Shown here piece by piece: positions 51,972 through 61,069 of a DNA stretch of 64,000 bases. Source of the stretch: Wolbachia endosymbiont (group A) of Bibio marci (GTDB lineage Bacteria; Pseudomonadota; Alphaproteobacteria; Rickettsiales; Anaplasmataceae); the NCBI RefSeq assembly GCF_947251645.1, contig NZ_OX366364.1, forward strand, positions 186,001-250,000, given 5' to 3'. A program made the position numbers and the translations under genes. The notes beneath the pieces were generated by a model. That model searched no databases, was not told where the DNA came from, and saw nothing but the letters and a program-made list of their open reading frames with translations. How positions within the stretch are numbered: position 1 is the stretch's first letter; each line of letters begins with the position of its first letter.

Positions 51972-52553
51972 ATGTCGAAGACAGTTAAACTAATTTTGTG
52001 TTTAATAATACCAATAATAGGATTTATTTTTTATATTAAGGATCATTATTTTCACACCGGCTATGTAGAAGAAAATGTTAAGGTCAATTTTGAACCATTT
52101 TTTAGTTCACAACCAGCCACCGTTTCCAGAATTAACTGACTTCGATAGAGGAGTGTTGAAAGTTTGTGGAGATTGAGGAGCACATCCAGATAAAGAAGAT
52201 TTCAAAATTTTACTTAGTTGTCCGCAGCATCAAGAAGTAGTGAAAGGAATATATGATGAGCTTGATCATCAAGTGATTACGCCAGATGCGGATTTGGAGT
52301 TATTTAAAGATGAACTGGCTAACATTTGGTTTACAAATAGTGGAAGTGAAAAAGAAACTATAGGGTTTGGACATATTTTTTGTGGTGAGCCAAACGATAA
52401 ATTAGGTGGTATGCATTTTGTAGGTAAATATGTTGAAGCTCAAGAAGATAAATGGGCAGGTGCAATTTGGAATCCTATGCAATAAATCAGATATTAAGCC
52501 ACCAGTTTATACATTTGGAATGAAATATTTAGGTAAGAATGGGGAAGTCATTC
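51972..52553 (+). pseudogene. EndoU-like nuclease pseudogene
   Basis: Pieces of one protein in several frames. An ATG at 51972 starts a hydrophobic N-terminus (signal or anchor); the frame shifts near 52100; there is an internal TGA near 52171 (likely from TGG) before GAHPDKEDFKIL. The piece 52240-52485 holds GFGHIFCGEPNDKLGGMHFVGKY's two His-containing blocks as in EndoU nucleases. After a further frameshift near 52482 the text goes on as KPPVYTFGMKYLGKNG, with a Lys in the expected third motif. It ends in a palindromic repeat at 52553. The family call is from motif pattern only. Confidence 0.55.
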
Positions 52554-52701
52554 CGCTACGTGTTAGCGCCGCGGCGGTATGATGTAGGAAAACCTTAGCT
52601 ATAGCTTTAGAACTCCCAAAAGGTCAGGAACATTGAATGACTTGACAGAAAGTTCAAAATAAATTACCCATATAAAATGTCCTTGAGTCATAATTTTTTA
52701 T

Positions 52702-53871
52702 ATGTTAGATGTGGTATCAATTGCTTCAGATCATGCTGGTTATGAATTAAAATCAGAAATAAAATCCTATCTGGAAACCCTAGGTTATAGAATGGTAGAT
52801 CAAGGCTGTACTGCTAAGCAAAAGTGTGTAGATTACCCAGACTATGCTGTTAAAGTTGTAGAAGATATAACAAACAAAAAAGCAAATTATGGGATATTAA
52901 TTTGTGGTACAGGTTTGGGCATGAGTACTGTGGCAAATCGTTTTGAAGGAATCTACGCTGCTTTATGTAACAGTGTTGAGATCGCAAAATTAGCTCGCGA
53001 GCATGGCAACGCAAATGTACTGTGTCTTGGTGCAGGATTTACTGCGAGTGGATTAGAAAAAGACATAGTCAAACAATTCCTCGAAACAGAATTTTCAAAA
53101 GAAAGCAGACATAAAAAACGCCTTGATAAACTCAGCAATATAACCTCTAAGAAAAAAAAAACAAAAACTTATAACGAAGATGAAATATCAAAATTCGCTA
53201 AAATAGCAGGCCAGTGGTGGGATGAGAACGGCAAATTCAAACCATTGCACATGATGAATCCTGTTAGAGTATCTTACATTATTGAGAAAATAAAAGAGTT
53301 AAAAAAATGCGATTTAAAAGAATTATCATTGCTTGATGTTGGATGCGGTGGTGGCATTTTGTCAGAGTCAATGGCACGCGTTGGCATTAACGTTGTGGGA
53401 ATAGATGTATGTGAAGAAAACATCAAAGTAGCGCATTCACATGCGAAAAAAGTAGGGTTAAATATAGAATACACGCACACCAGCATTGAAGAGTTAAGCA
53501 ATGACAAGAAGTACGACGTGGTTCTGCTGATGGAAGTAGTTGAGCATGTAGATAATTTAGAATTCTTTATGAGAAGAGCAATAGAACTGCTAAAACCGGA
53601 GGGGTTAATCTTTATATCCTCAATAAATAGAACTATCAAATCCTTCTGCCTTGCAATAATTGGTGCAGAGTACATATTAAATTGGCTGCCAAAAGGTACA
53701 CATAACTGGAATAAATTTCTCAAGCCGTCAGAAATTGCAAATCACTTAAGAGAAAATAATGTAACGCTGCAAAACATGGCTGGCATGGAGTACAACGTGA
53801 TAAAGCGTGAGTGGAATCTAACTAAAGGCGTGGATGTTAATTATATACTTTATGGAAACATTGTAGTTTGA
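52702..53871 (+). CDS. Fused frame: ribose-5-phosphate isomerase B plus UbiG methyltransferase
   Basis: 389 residues. Residues 1-146 are a full RpiB: IASDHAGYELK, the active-site Cys in ICGTGLGMS, and a normal end at RLDKLSN. After a Lys-rich link of about 12 residues comes a full UbiG-type SAM methyltransferase: EISKFAKIAGQWWDENGKF, SAM loop LLDVGCGGGILSE, and LNWLPKGTHNW. It would join a pentose-phosphate enzyme to ubiquinone synthesis. The link is coded by an A10 tract (53152-53161). Changing the tract by one base either way ends rpiB nearby but leaves ubiG with an upstream TAA and no start codon, so the fused frame looks real or at least needed. Confidence 0.85.
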   Translation: MLDVVSIASDHAGYELKSEIKSYLETLGYRMVDQGCTAKQKCVDYPDYAVKVVEDITNKKANYGILICGTGLGMSTVANRFEGIYAALCNSVEIAKLAREHGNANVLCLGAGFTASGLEKDIVKQFLETEFSKESRHKKRLDKLSNITSKKKKTKTYNEDEISKFAKIAGQWWDENGKFKPLHMMNPVRVSYIIEKIKELKKCDLKELSLLDVGCGGGILSESMARVGINVVGIDVCEENIKVAHSHAKKVGLNIEYTHTSIEELSNDKKYDVVLLMEVVEHVDNLEFFMRRAIELLKPEGLIFISSINRTIKSFCLAIIGAEYILNWLPKGTHNWNKFLKPSEIANHLRENNVTLQNMAGMEYNVIKREWNLTKGVDVNYILYGNIVV

Positions 53872-54210
53872 GAAGGTTCTAATGTCATCCGAGTAGCTTG
53901 ACTACTTGGATCCAGAAAAAAGAATGGTGTCATGAAAGTAGCTAACACTGGTTCCTTTATGACGATGTTATCCCATTTGGTGTCATTCCAGTCTGGAATC
54001 CAGCCTTTCCATAATCATCAAAACGTTGTATTTTAACGTAAAACAGCTATTTTTATGCTCACCAACTTAATAAAATTCCTGGATTCCAGCGTTACGCGCT
54101 GGAATGACAGCAGTCCTACGTCATACCGCCGCGGTATCTCTTAGCCGCTAACACGTAGCGGGATGACGATTGTTGGTGAACCTAAGTTACTTTAGCTATA
54201 TATAAAAGGT
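53872..54210. other. Gap with palindromic repeats
   Basis: 339 bases. Hairpin repeats at 53886-53912, 53978-54002, 54078-54110 and a GC-richer unit at 54118-54165 (ATACCGCCGCGGTATC). No gene. Confidence 0.65.
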
Positions 54211-54588
54211 TTAAGTGGTTGTATTGATGTATCTTTGTATTAGAAAACACCCAACAAGCAGAGTTGTAAGTGGGATAAACCACAAAATGTAAGTGCTAGG
54301 TGGTACGATTATAATTGAATTGCCGTAAGAATTTTTTAACTCTGAGATTATCTCTTCATCAGTGTATCCATCATTGATTTTTTTACGAATTGCTTCTCGC
54401 ATATCATACGCAATCTGAGATCCAGATTCAGACAATGATTCGCCAGAACATATTGGACACCTTATTATTTCAAATAAACTGGTTGCTCGTTTTTCCATGC
54501 TTTTATCTCTGAGTTTATTATCCAGAGTAAAAGCGTTTACGCCTGAGTGGAATATCAATATGAAAAGTAAACTAACTACTGCTCTCAT
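54211..54588 (-). CDS. ccmH: Cytochrome c biogenesis protein CcmH
   Basis: 125 residues. Signal peptide, the redox motif RCPICSGESLSES near residue 43, and a single C-terminal helix. Reduces apocytochrome c before haem attachment. It overlaps the upstream gene by 17 bases. Confidence 0.9.
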   Translation of the reverse strand: MRAVVSLLFILIFHSGVNAFTLDNKLRDKSMEKRATSLFEIIRCPICSGESLSESGSQIAYDMREAIRKKINDGYTDEEIISELKNSYGNSIIIVPPSTYILWFIPLTTLLVGCFLIQRYINTTT

Positions 54589-55612
54589 CCTTGGTTAATT
54601 GGGTTATTTTACCAAGTTGGTTCATAAAATCAGTAGTGGATAACTTTCCAATAAAGCTTGACCCTACATCATCATCGTACTTTATTGAAAATTGAATGCC
54701 ATCATCAGTTGTTTTTTCTGATAAGGAAGACATTAATTTTTCAAACACATCTGAAGTTTTTGAGTCACCAATCATAAACGAGATTAATTCTTTATAATTT
54801 GATATGGCCACGTTGATTTTGTCTTTAAATGAAGACGTAACCAAATTATAATTTTGCACTCCACCATCTGCAGCAAGAGAAAAATTATTACTTTGAATTA
54901 AAAGTTTCTCTATGTTGAAATTAATTCTGGAAGCTGAGATGTGGTTTACAAATTCGTAATCAAATTTAGTGTCGATACTAAGGTAACTTTCAGGACTTGC
55001 AGTATTTTTATACCGATAAGTATAAGAATCAAATCCTAGTTTAGTATTTCCACTTGGTTCTTTATCGAGGTGAAATTGAATGTAATTGCTTTTATCATTC
55101 ACTTCAGTTATAACACTTTGCTGATTTTCTAAAACATCACATTTTAATCCATAATCTTCGTAACGAAGTGTATCTATATAGTCTATCACGGTACTATTTT
55201 TGTTGAATTGCAGTGAAGATGGTAAATCGTTTAGTCTAACAACAAAGTGGCTGCTATCGTTTGTGTGGCATTTTATATTCTTTTTCTCATCACTATGAAC
55301 AGTAATATCAACTTCATTACTTGGTGTATAAATATATACTGATTTATCAAATAATCTGTTTTTCACCAGTAGAGCTTTAGATGAAATACTCAATTGCTCA
55401 TTGGAAAATTTTGGGTTTGTCACGTGGAAGATTAGATTAAAAGGAAATCCGCTAAAATCATATGAGATGTCAAATTTTTCGTCATTGATGTAGGATATTG
55501 TTTCAGCTAAAAGATTTTTTGTCTTCCATGCAGAAAGATACCAGAAACCGCTATATGCTGTTGGAACAAACAAGCATAAAGAGACGATAATATAGATAAA
55601 AACCTTACGCAT
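54572..55612 (-). CDS. DUF2125-like envelope protein
   Basis: 346 residues. N-terminal hydrophobic anchor, then a beta-rich domain with YDFSGFPFNLIFHV, which resembles the GFPF block of the alphaproteobacterial DUF2125 family. Function unknown. Lies between a ferredoxin gene (gap of two bases) and ccmH (overlap), so one transcript is likely. Confidence 0.6.
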   Translation of the reverse strand: MRKVFIYIIVSLCLFVPTAYSGFWYLSAWKTKNLLAETISYINDEKFDISYDFSGFPFNLIFHVTNPKFSNEQLSISSKALLVKNRLFDKSVYIYTPSNEVDITVHSDEKKNIKCHTNDSSHFVVRLNDLPSSLQFNKNSTVIDYIDTLRYEDYGLKCDVLENQQSVITEVNDKSNYIQFHLDKEPSGNTKLGFDSYTYRYKNTASPESYLSIDTKFDYEFVNHISASRINFNIEKLLIQSNNFSLAADGGVQNYNLVTSSFKDKINVAISNYKELISFMIGDSKTSDVFEKLMSSLSEKTTDDGIQFSIKYDDDVGSSFIGKLSTTDFMNQLGKITQLTKDESSS

Positions 55613-55614
55613 AG

Positions 55615-55974
55615 CTAATCACTCCCTTGTTTATCCAGCGATATATTTCTTGTACCTCTTGGTATATTAACACACAAACCATCAATATCTTTTGTTATTT
55701 TAATTTGGCACCCTAGTCTTGATGTCTCTGTTAAGCCAAAAGCCAGATCTAACATATCGTTTTCCTCATCAGATATGGGGTTATGTGTTTCTACAGCATC
55801 ATAGAATTTTGGGTCAACAATTACATGGCATGTAGAACAAGCAAGAGAGCCTTCACATGCACCTTCAAGCAGATCTGGATCACTTCTGTGGGCTAAATTA
55901 AGCAAAGTTTCTCCCTCTGCAGCTTCATAGCTTTTCTTACTCCCATCAGGTAAAATAAAAGTAACAGATGGCAT
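55615..55974 (-). CDS. fdx: [2Fe-2S] ferredoxin, adrenodoxin type
   Basis: 119 residues. Cluster ligands in CEGSLACSTCHVIV and the fourth Cys in RLGCQIKI; acidic interaction helix DEENDML. This type serves iron-sulfur assembly and, in some lineages, haem A synthesis. First gene of the fdx-DUF2125-ccmH set. Confidence 0.94.
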   Translation of the reverse strand: MPSVTFILPDGSKKSYEAAEGETLLNLAHRSDPDLLEGACEGSLACSTCHVIVDPKFYDAVETHNPISDEENDMLDLAFGLTETSRLGCQIKITKDIDGLCVNIPRGTRNISLDKQGSD

Positions 55975-56218
55975 ATTATTCCTATTAAAATCCTTACTAA
56001 TTTCTCTATATCCTACAGGTAATAACTAATATTTGCAAACTCTTTACAATTCCAGTACCTATTTCTTGTTATCCAAGTATCTCCTTTAGCATAGATCCCG
56101 CTAACAAGCAGCGGGATGACGATTGTCAGGGTGTCATCCCAGCGCCCCTATGATGTCATTCAAGTAGCTGACACTGGTTCCTTTATGATGATGTCATGCC
56201 AGTGCTTGACACTGGGAT

Positions 56219-57307
56219 GGCTTTGTTGCATCGCACCTTATACTGGTAGTAATTTACGATAAATATCATGTAGCCATTTCAAATTTAGCCATACCAATTT
56301 CAGTAAATTGATTAAGCAAATAGCACTTAATCAGCAATTCTTTTTCGCGATTTACTTCGGATTTATTCCTAAAGCTGAATCCAAATATTTGCTTTAATCT
56401 TGAGAAAAACCCTTCAATATAAGATCTTTTCCCATAATTTACTTCTTTTTTCCATTCTTTCACGCCATCTTCACCGTATAATTTTATTAACCTAATAGCA
56501 GCATTTCTGTCAGACATATAATCTATTTCTGGATGTTCTGCCGCATTGTTTATTGGTGGAATTTTTGCCTTTATATCATATTCGTGACACAATTTGTAAA
56601 ACTTGTGCCTATCATATGCCCTATCTGCATATAGTGCTTTTATGATATGCTGAAAATTAACTTCTTTAAGCAAATCGCAAGCTCCATAGTGATTAGAGTA
56701 GACACCGTTACTGTATTTTACAGCTATGGCTTTTTTGCTGTTTATATTCAACATTACATGCAATTTTCTTGTCTGTTCATAGCCACGATATTTTCTGTTA
56801 GCGCTATTTTCCTTGCTGTGACCAGGGGTATTGTTGTAAATGCTGATACCTGTACTATCTATAGCAATTTCGATGTCTTCCATATTATTTTTATCAATTC
56901 TGCAATCATTGATCTTAATATTAAGTTTCTTAAACCTTCTTGATGCTTGTGAATAGCTGATAACTGCTAAATCTCTTCCTATTTGTTGCATATATCCTTT
57001 TATAAACCCCACCGTTTGTCTTAAACCAATTCTAAAAAGATTGACAATTATATGCACCAAAATCACAACTTTATCACTGTAAATATAGTTGCCGCCTTGC
57101 ATTTTTGGACTATTTTCATACCAATTTTCTATGGCTTCATTGATATAATGAAAAATATTTCCTCTTTCCTGGAGAAATTTGTTATATTCATTTTGGTTAC
57201 TGACTTTCATTTTCTGTGGCATATTTTTTCTTCAACAGTTAAATGGTTATTTATAATGAATTTTGTCAGTAGCCACCAGATTTTTTCGGTTGCTATGCAA
57301 CAAAGCC
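56219..57307 (-). mobile_element. IS5-family (IS903-type) insertion sequence, copy 3
   Basis: 1089 bases with the same ends as copies 1 and 2. Perfect 9-base direct repeat CACTGGGAT on both sides (56210-56218 and 57308-57316). The target is a CCAGTG...CACTGG palindromic repeat. Confidence 0.93.
56266..57222 (-). CDS. IS5-family transposase, copy 3
   Basis: 318 residues, intact DDE residues. Differs from copy 1 at two residues (Asp to Asn in YSDHYG; Val to Ile in QHVIK). Confidence 0.93.
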   Translation of the reverse strand: MPQKMKVSNQNEYNKFLQERGNIFHYINEAIENWYENSPKMQGGNYIYSDKVVILVHIIVNLFRIGLRQTVGFIKGYMQQIGRDLAVISYSQASRRFKKLNIKINDCRIDKNNMEDIEIAIDSTGISIYNNTPGHSKENSANRKYRGYEQTRKLHVMLNINSKKAIAVKYSNGVYSNHYGACDLLKEVNFQHIIKALYADRAYDRHKFYKLCHEYDIKAKIPPINNAAEHPEIDYMSDRNAAIRLIKLYGEDGVKEWKKEVNYGKRSYIEGFFSRLKQIFGFSFRNKSEVNREKELLIKCYLLNQFTEIGMAKFEMAT

Positions 57308-58190
57308 CACTGGGATCCAGAAGACTTAATTTCAACCAAGTGGCTGCATAATAAAGGCTGGATTCCAGTGTCAAGCACTGGCATGACAGCAGTCCTACGT
57401 CATACCGCCGCGGTATCTCTTAGCCGCTAACACGTAGCGGGATACTTAACCATCATCTACACCGTCATACCGCGATTCATTCGCGGTATCTCAAAGCATA
57501 GATCCCGCTAACAAGCAGCGGGATGACGATTGTCAGGGTGTCATCCCAGTGCTCCGACACTGATTTCCATCCAAGACGGTGTCATCCCAGTGCCCAGACA
57601 CTGGGATGACATCATTTGTTGTGTTTAACAAAGTTTGCACTTAGCTTCATGTTAGTTATAAATATTAAGAAATTTACCAAATAGAAAAAAAGGCAAAAGA
57701 AGCCTCGTGGTTATTATCCGCTTTAAAATATTGGCGTTTTTTATGTTTTAAACGCTTGACAAGCGAGATTCAGCCGCTTTTAATTGCAACTAACCTATGC
57801 TGCAAATGTTTAAGAAATTTACTAAGCAGAAAAAAAGACAAAGAATCCCCGAGTTAGCTAGTCTTTTACTATCTCTGTCGAGTATTGGCATTTTTTGATG
57901 TCTTGTAACGCTTTATAAGCGCGTTCAGCTTATTTAGATAAAAATCTAGATGTAGATGAAGTTTTGTAAAGACATACAGTATCTATATACTGCAAAAAAT
58001 TGAACATAAGACGCCGATACATTAAGTAATCCTTACCTTTTAATCTGCAGATTGGCGAAAGCAAATACAATAGCTTCAGTTTTATGATAAGGGGGCTGGC
58101 GGAGGGTGTTAAGCAAGTTTTTGTTTCTATTGAATGACAGTTGTAACCTATGCAAGAAGTCTGTTGTAGTTTGTACAATATCTTTATAAA
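57308..58190. other. 0.9-kb non-coding block: hairpin repeats and element R4
   Basis: 57317-57611 is made of both hairpin types, including CGTCATACCGCGATTCATTC and GATCCCGCTAACAAGCAGCG. 57612-58112 is R4. No gene seen before murD at 58191. Confidence 0.7.
57612..58112 (-). ncRNA. Putative multicopy non-coding RNA element, copy R4
   Basis: Full-length copy on the minus strand. Promoter TTAACA (complement of 58107-58112), 17 bases, TATCAT (complement of 58084-58089). Compared with R3, the base after the -10 changes ATG to ATA, which removes the only plausible start of the overlapping small frame and argues against coding. Transcribed away from murD. Confidence 0.5.
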
Positions 58191-59594
58191 ATGGTTCGCA
58201 TAAGTTATCTAGCAGTGCAACTAAACAAATATAAAAATCAAAACGTCGCGGTTTTTGGTCTTGGTAAAACTGGTTTATCCGCCATTAATGCTCTAATAAA
58301 GAGTGGTGCAAGAATATATGCATGGGATGATCATGAAGAGCAAATAGCAAATGCAAAAATGATGTATAAAAAATGTAATTTTATTCATCCCAAAGAATAT
58401 AATTGGCAGGAGATCAGTGCATTGGTTTTAAGCCCTGGAGTGCCAATAGAGCCACATTGGATAGTAAAACTTGCAAGAAGTTTTGATTGCAAAATAAAAT
58501 CAGACATTGAGCTATTTCTTGAAGCTAAAACTACAAACCAGAAGGTAATAGGCGTCACAGGAACAAATGGTAAATCAACCACTACATCACTAATAGGGCA
58601 CATATTAAAATCTGCAGGGAAAAAAGTAGCTATTGGTGGAAATTTAGGCGTTCCTGTTTTGGATCTAGAAAGAGATGCAGAAATTTATGTAATTGAATTT
58701 TCCTCTTTTCAATTGGAGTTGATGAATGAAATTAACGTGGACATTTCAGTACTGCTTAATATTACACCAGACCACATAGATAGGCATGGAAGTATGGAGA
58801 ATTACATAGCAGCTAAATTAAAACTGATAAACGGTAGTGAGATTGCTGTGATAGGATGTGACAATGAGATTACCGCTGATATATTCAACAAATTCACTGG
58901 AAACAAAATTCCAATCTCAGTAACATATTCCCCGATATCATTCCAGCCACCCTCTTTGTCATCCCAGTGCTTGACTACTCGGATCCAGAAGATCTCGTTA
59001 AAACTAGAGAGTCATAGCTTATCAGTAAGCGACGTGAAAATAAACCTAATATCCAACGCAGAAAACATAGCAGCCGCATATGCCGTATGTAAGCTACTTG
59101 GAGTAGATAGCAACACTATTATCAATGGAATCAAGTCCTTTTCAGGACTGAGGCATAGGAATGAACTGCTTGGCAAAATAAGAAATGTGTTTTTCGTGAA
59201 CGATAGCAAAGCAACTAATGCAAAGTCGAGCGAAAAGGCGATCTTATCTTATGAAAACATAAATTGGATCGCTGGTGGAAGAAGCAAAAAAGGTGGAATA
59301 GAATCATTAAGCAAGCATTTCACAAGGATTGGAAAAGCTTTTCTTATTGGGGAATCAACCGAAGCCTTTGCAAATGTTATGGAGAATAAAGTAGATTTTG
59401 TAAAATGTTGCAATTTGAAAAACGCACTTAAACTAGCTTTTGAAGAGGCCTTAAATAGTGCAGAAGAAGTAACAATATTACTTTCTCCCGCGTGTGCTTC
59501 TTTTGATCAATGGAAAAATTTCGAGGAACGCGGCGAAGCATTTTGTAGAATGTTTGAAAATCTCAGGTACAATCACACATGCTGTTTAGTATAA
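58191..59594 (+). CDS. murD: UDP-N-acetylmuramoylalanine-D-glutamate ligase with a short repeat insert
   Basis: 467 residues. Adds D-Glu in peptidoglycan precursor synthesis. FGLGKTGLSA at the N-terminus, ATP loop GVTGTNGKSTTTSLI, NITPDHIDRHGS, FSGLRHRNE and NDSKATNAKS are intact. About 17 residues near 250-266 (FQPPSLSSQCLTTRIQK) are encoded by a palindromic repeat (58938-58990) in the central domain. Seven bases before the coq9 gene. Confidence 0.94.
   Translation: MVRISYLAVQLNKYKNQNVAVFGLGKTGLSAINALIKSGARIYAWDDHEEQIANAKMMYKKCNFIHPKEYNWQEISALVLSPGVPIEPHWIVKLARSFDCKIKSDIELFLEAKTTNQKVIGVTGTNGKSTTTSLIGHILKSAGKKVAIGGNLGVPVLDLERDAEIYVIEFSSFQLELMNEINVDISVLLNITPDHIDRHGSMENYIAAKLKLINGSEIAVIGCDNEITADIFNKFTGNKIPISVTYSPISFQPPSLSSQCLTTRIQKISLKLESHSLSVSDVKINLISNAENIAAAYAVCKLLGVDSNTIINGIKSFSGLRHRNELLGKIRNVFFVNDSKATNAKSSEKAILSYENINWIAGGRSKKGGIESLSKHFTRIGKAFLIGESTEAFANVMENKVDFVKCCNLKNALKLAFEEALNSAEEVTILLSPACASFDQWKNFEERGEAFCRMFENLRYNHTCCLV
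58938..58990 (+). repeat. Palindromic repeat in frame within murD
   Basis: CATTCCAGCCACCCTC, GTCATCCCAGTGCTTGACTA and GGATCCAGAAGA match the intergenic hairpin family. The frame is kept. Confidence 0.8.
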
Positions 59595-59601
59595 TGCTAC
59601 T

Positions 59602-60192
59602 GTGGAACAAAAGTTAATAATAGATAAGCTAATTAGGGTTATTCCATTTGAAGGGATAAGCGATGAAACCCTATTAAAGGTGTGCACTGACCTTAATCTA
59701 GCTAATAGCTTTTGCAAATTTCAGAATGGAATATATAGCGCTTTGGAGCGCATAGCAGAGGACTTAAATAGCTCAATGGAAGCTGAACTAAGAAATTCTA
59801 ATTTAGAAGATATGAAAGTGCGAGAGCGAGTAAAGTTAGCTATTCAAATACGCCTTTCAAACTACGCTAAGCTACCGAATTATAGAGAACTTTTAAAAAA
59901 TGTTTTATCATTCTCCGTATCACCAAAAAATACATATTTTTCTAGTAAACTTTTATACAGAACTATTAGCGCGATTTGGTATGGCATTCATGACCAATCA
60001 ACAGATTTTAACTACTATACAAAAAGAGCAATATTAGCTGGAGTGTACTTAAGTACGATACTTTTTTTTATCAATGATTATTCAGAAGATTTTGCGGATA
60101 CTTTATCGTTTCTTGATAAACGTATCAACAATGTCATGACATTTCAAAAATTCAAAACTCGCTTAAAAGGAATCATAGGAAATTTTTTATAA
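59602..60192 (+). CDS. coq9: COQ9 family ubiquinone biosynthesis protein
   Basis: 196 residues from a GTG start. The C-terminal COQ9 block is recognisable: AIWYGIHDQSTDFNYYTKR, then FINDYSEDFADTLSFLDKRI. COQ9 binds lipids and helps hydroxylation steps of ubiquinone synthesis; ubiG is also in this window. Directly after murD, perhaps one transcript. Confidence 0.85.
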   Translation: MEQKLIIDKLIRVIPFEGISDETLLKVCTDLNLANSFCKFQNGIYSALERIAEDLNSSMEAELRNSNLEDMKVRERVKLAIQIRLSNYAKLPNYRELLKNVLSFSVSPKNTYFSSKLLYRTISAIWYGIHDQSTDFNYYTKRAILAGVYLSTILFFINDYSEDFADTLSFLDKRINNVMTFQKFKTRLKGIIGNFL

Positions 60193-60281
60193 GCTTTTCA
60201 TCATACTGGTTATTCATATTTATATTCTCTTGTTTTTTTTGATCTTTATGTTAAAATAGCTTAATATTTATTAACGATAAA

Positions 60282-60911
60282 ATGAAAGTTATTTATCATA
60301 CCAATGGTAATATCAAGCCAGAAGAAAATACAAAACACGTGATAAACTTTTTTGGAGTACTTGGATGTATTAAGGTTAATGCTCGTAGTAAAAATCCACC
60401 TAAGGAGCAAGAAAGTAAGTTAGTTAAGCATTATTTTGACTATCCTTATTTTTCTAGAATTGTTAATCCAGAATTCTTTAAAAAAGAATTGAATAATGAA
60501 GAAAGAAAATTCAATAGGAGAATAGTATCACTATGGTTATGTTCTGCTATATTTTCTACTGCTTCTATTGTATCGTTATACTTGGCATACCAGAATCAAA
60601 AATCAAAAAAGGTACTTACAGGGTTAGCTTTTGCATCAGTAGTGCTATCAATTTTGGCTACCATATGTTTTATCGTATTTTGCCTATGGATGCTTTTTGA
60701 CTTTGTTAAGAAAAGGTTCGTTGTACATAGAATCAAAAGCTTTTTGGAAAATGAAGTTAGCCCTGAGTGGATAAAGCGTTACAAAAAAGAACTTGTAGGT
60801 GACGATAAGGAAGTGGATGCAGAAGCTCACGATCAAGAGTTAGGAGAAAATAAAGATATAGAAGATATCGTGGAGTTTCTCTTGGAAAGCAGTTGTGTTA
60901 AAAATCAATAA
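60282..60911 (+). CDS. Membrane protein of unknown function, 209 residues
   Basis: Not recognised. Hydrophilic N-terminus of about 85 residues, two helices (about 87-107 and 114-142), then a charged, Asp/Glu-rich C-terminus. Could be an effector-like or envelope protein specific to the lineage. Confidence 0.6.
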   Translation: MKVIYHTNGNIKPEENTKHVINFFGVLGCIKVNARSKNPPKEQESKLVKHYFDYPYFSRIVNPEFFKKELNNEERKFNRRIVSLWLCSAIFSTASIVSLYLAYQNQKSKKVLTGLAFASVVLSILATICFIVFCLWMLFDFVKKRFVVHRIKSFLENEVSPEWIKRYKKELVGDDKEVDAEAHDQELGENKDIEDIVEFLLESSCVKNQ

Positions 60912-61008
60912 AAAAAATGAAAAATATCGAAAAATTTTCAATTTAGTAGATTTATAAAAAATCAATATATTATGACTCTTAATTTAAATATTCTTAATCT
61001 AGTGTAGC

Positions 61009-61050
61009 TGTGGATAAGTACTTACAGTTTGTATAGCGTACTTATCCACA
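61009..61050. repeat. Inverted repeat containing two perfect DnaA-box sequences
   Basis: TGTGGATAAGTAC (61009-61021) and GTACTTATCCACA (61038-61050) form a perfect 13-base stem with a 16-base loop. Each arm contains TTATCCACA, a perfect DnaA box. It lies just beyond the 3' end of the IS110 transposase, so it may be part of that element or a terminator. Confidence 0.7.
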
Positions 61051-61069
61051 AGCTCTGCCATAAATTAGC

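Noticed and set aside
61009..61050. Chromosome replication origin
   Set aside because: Only two DnaA boxes, none of the usual origin neighbours, and an IS element alongside.
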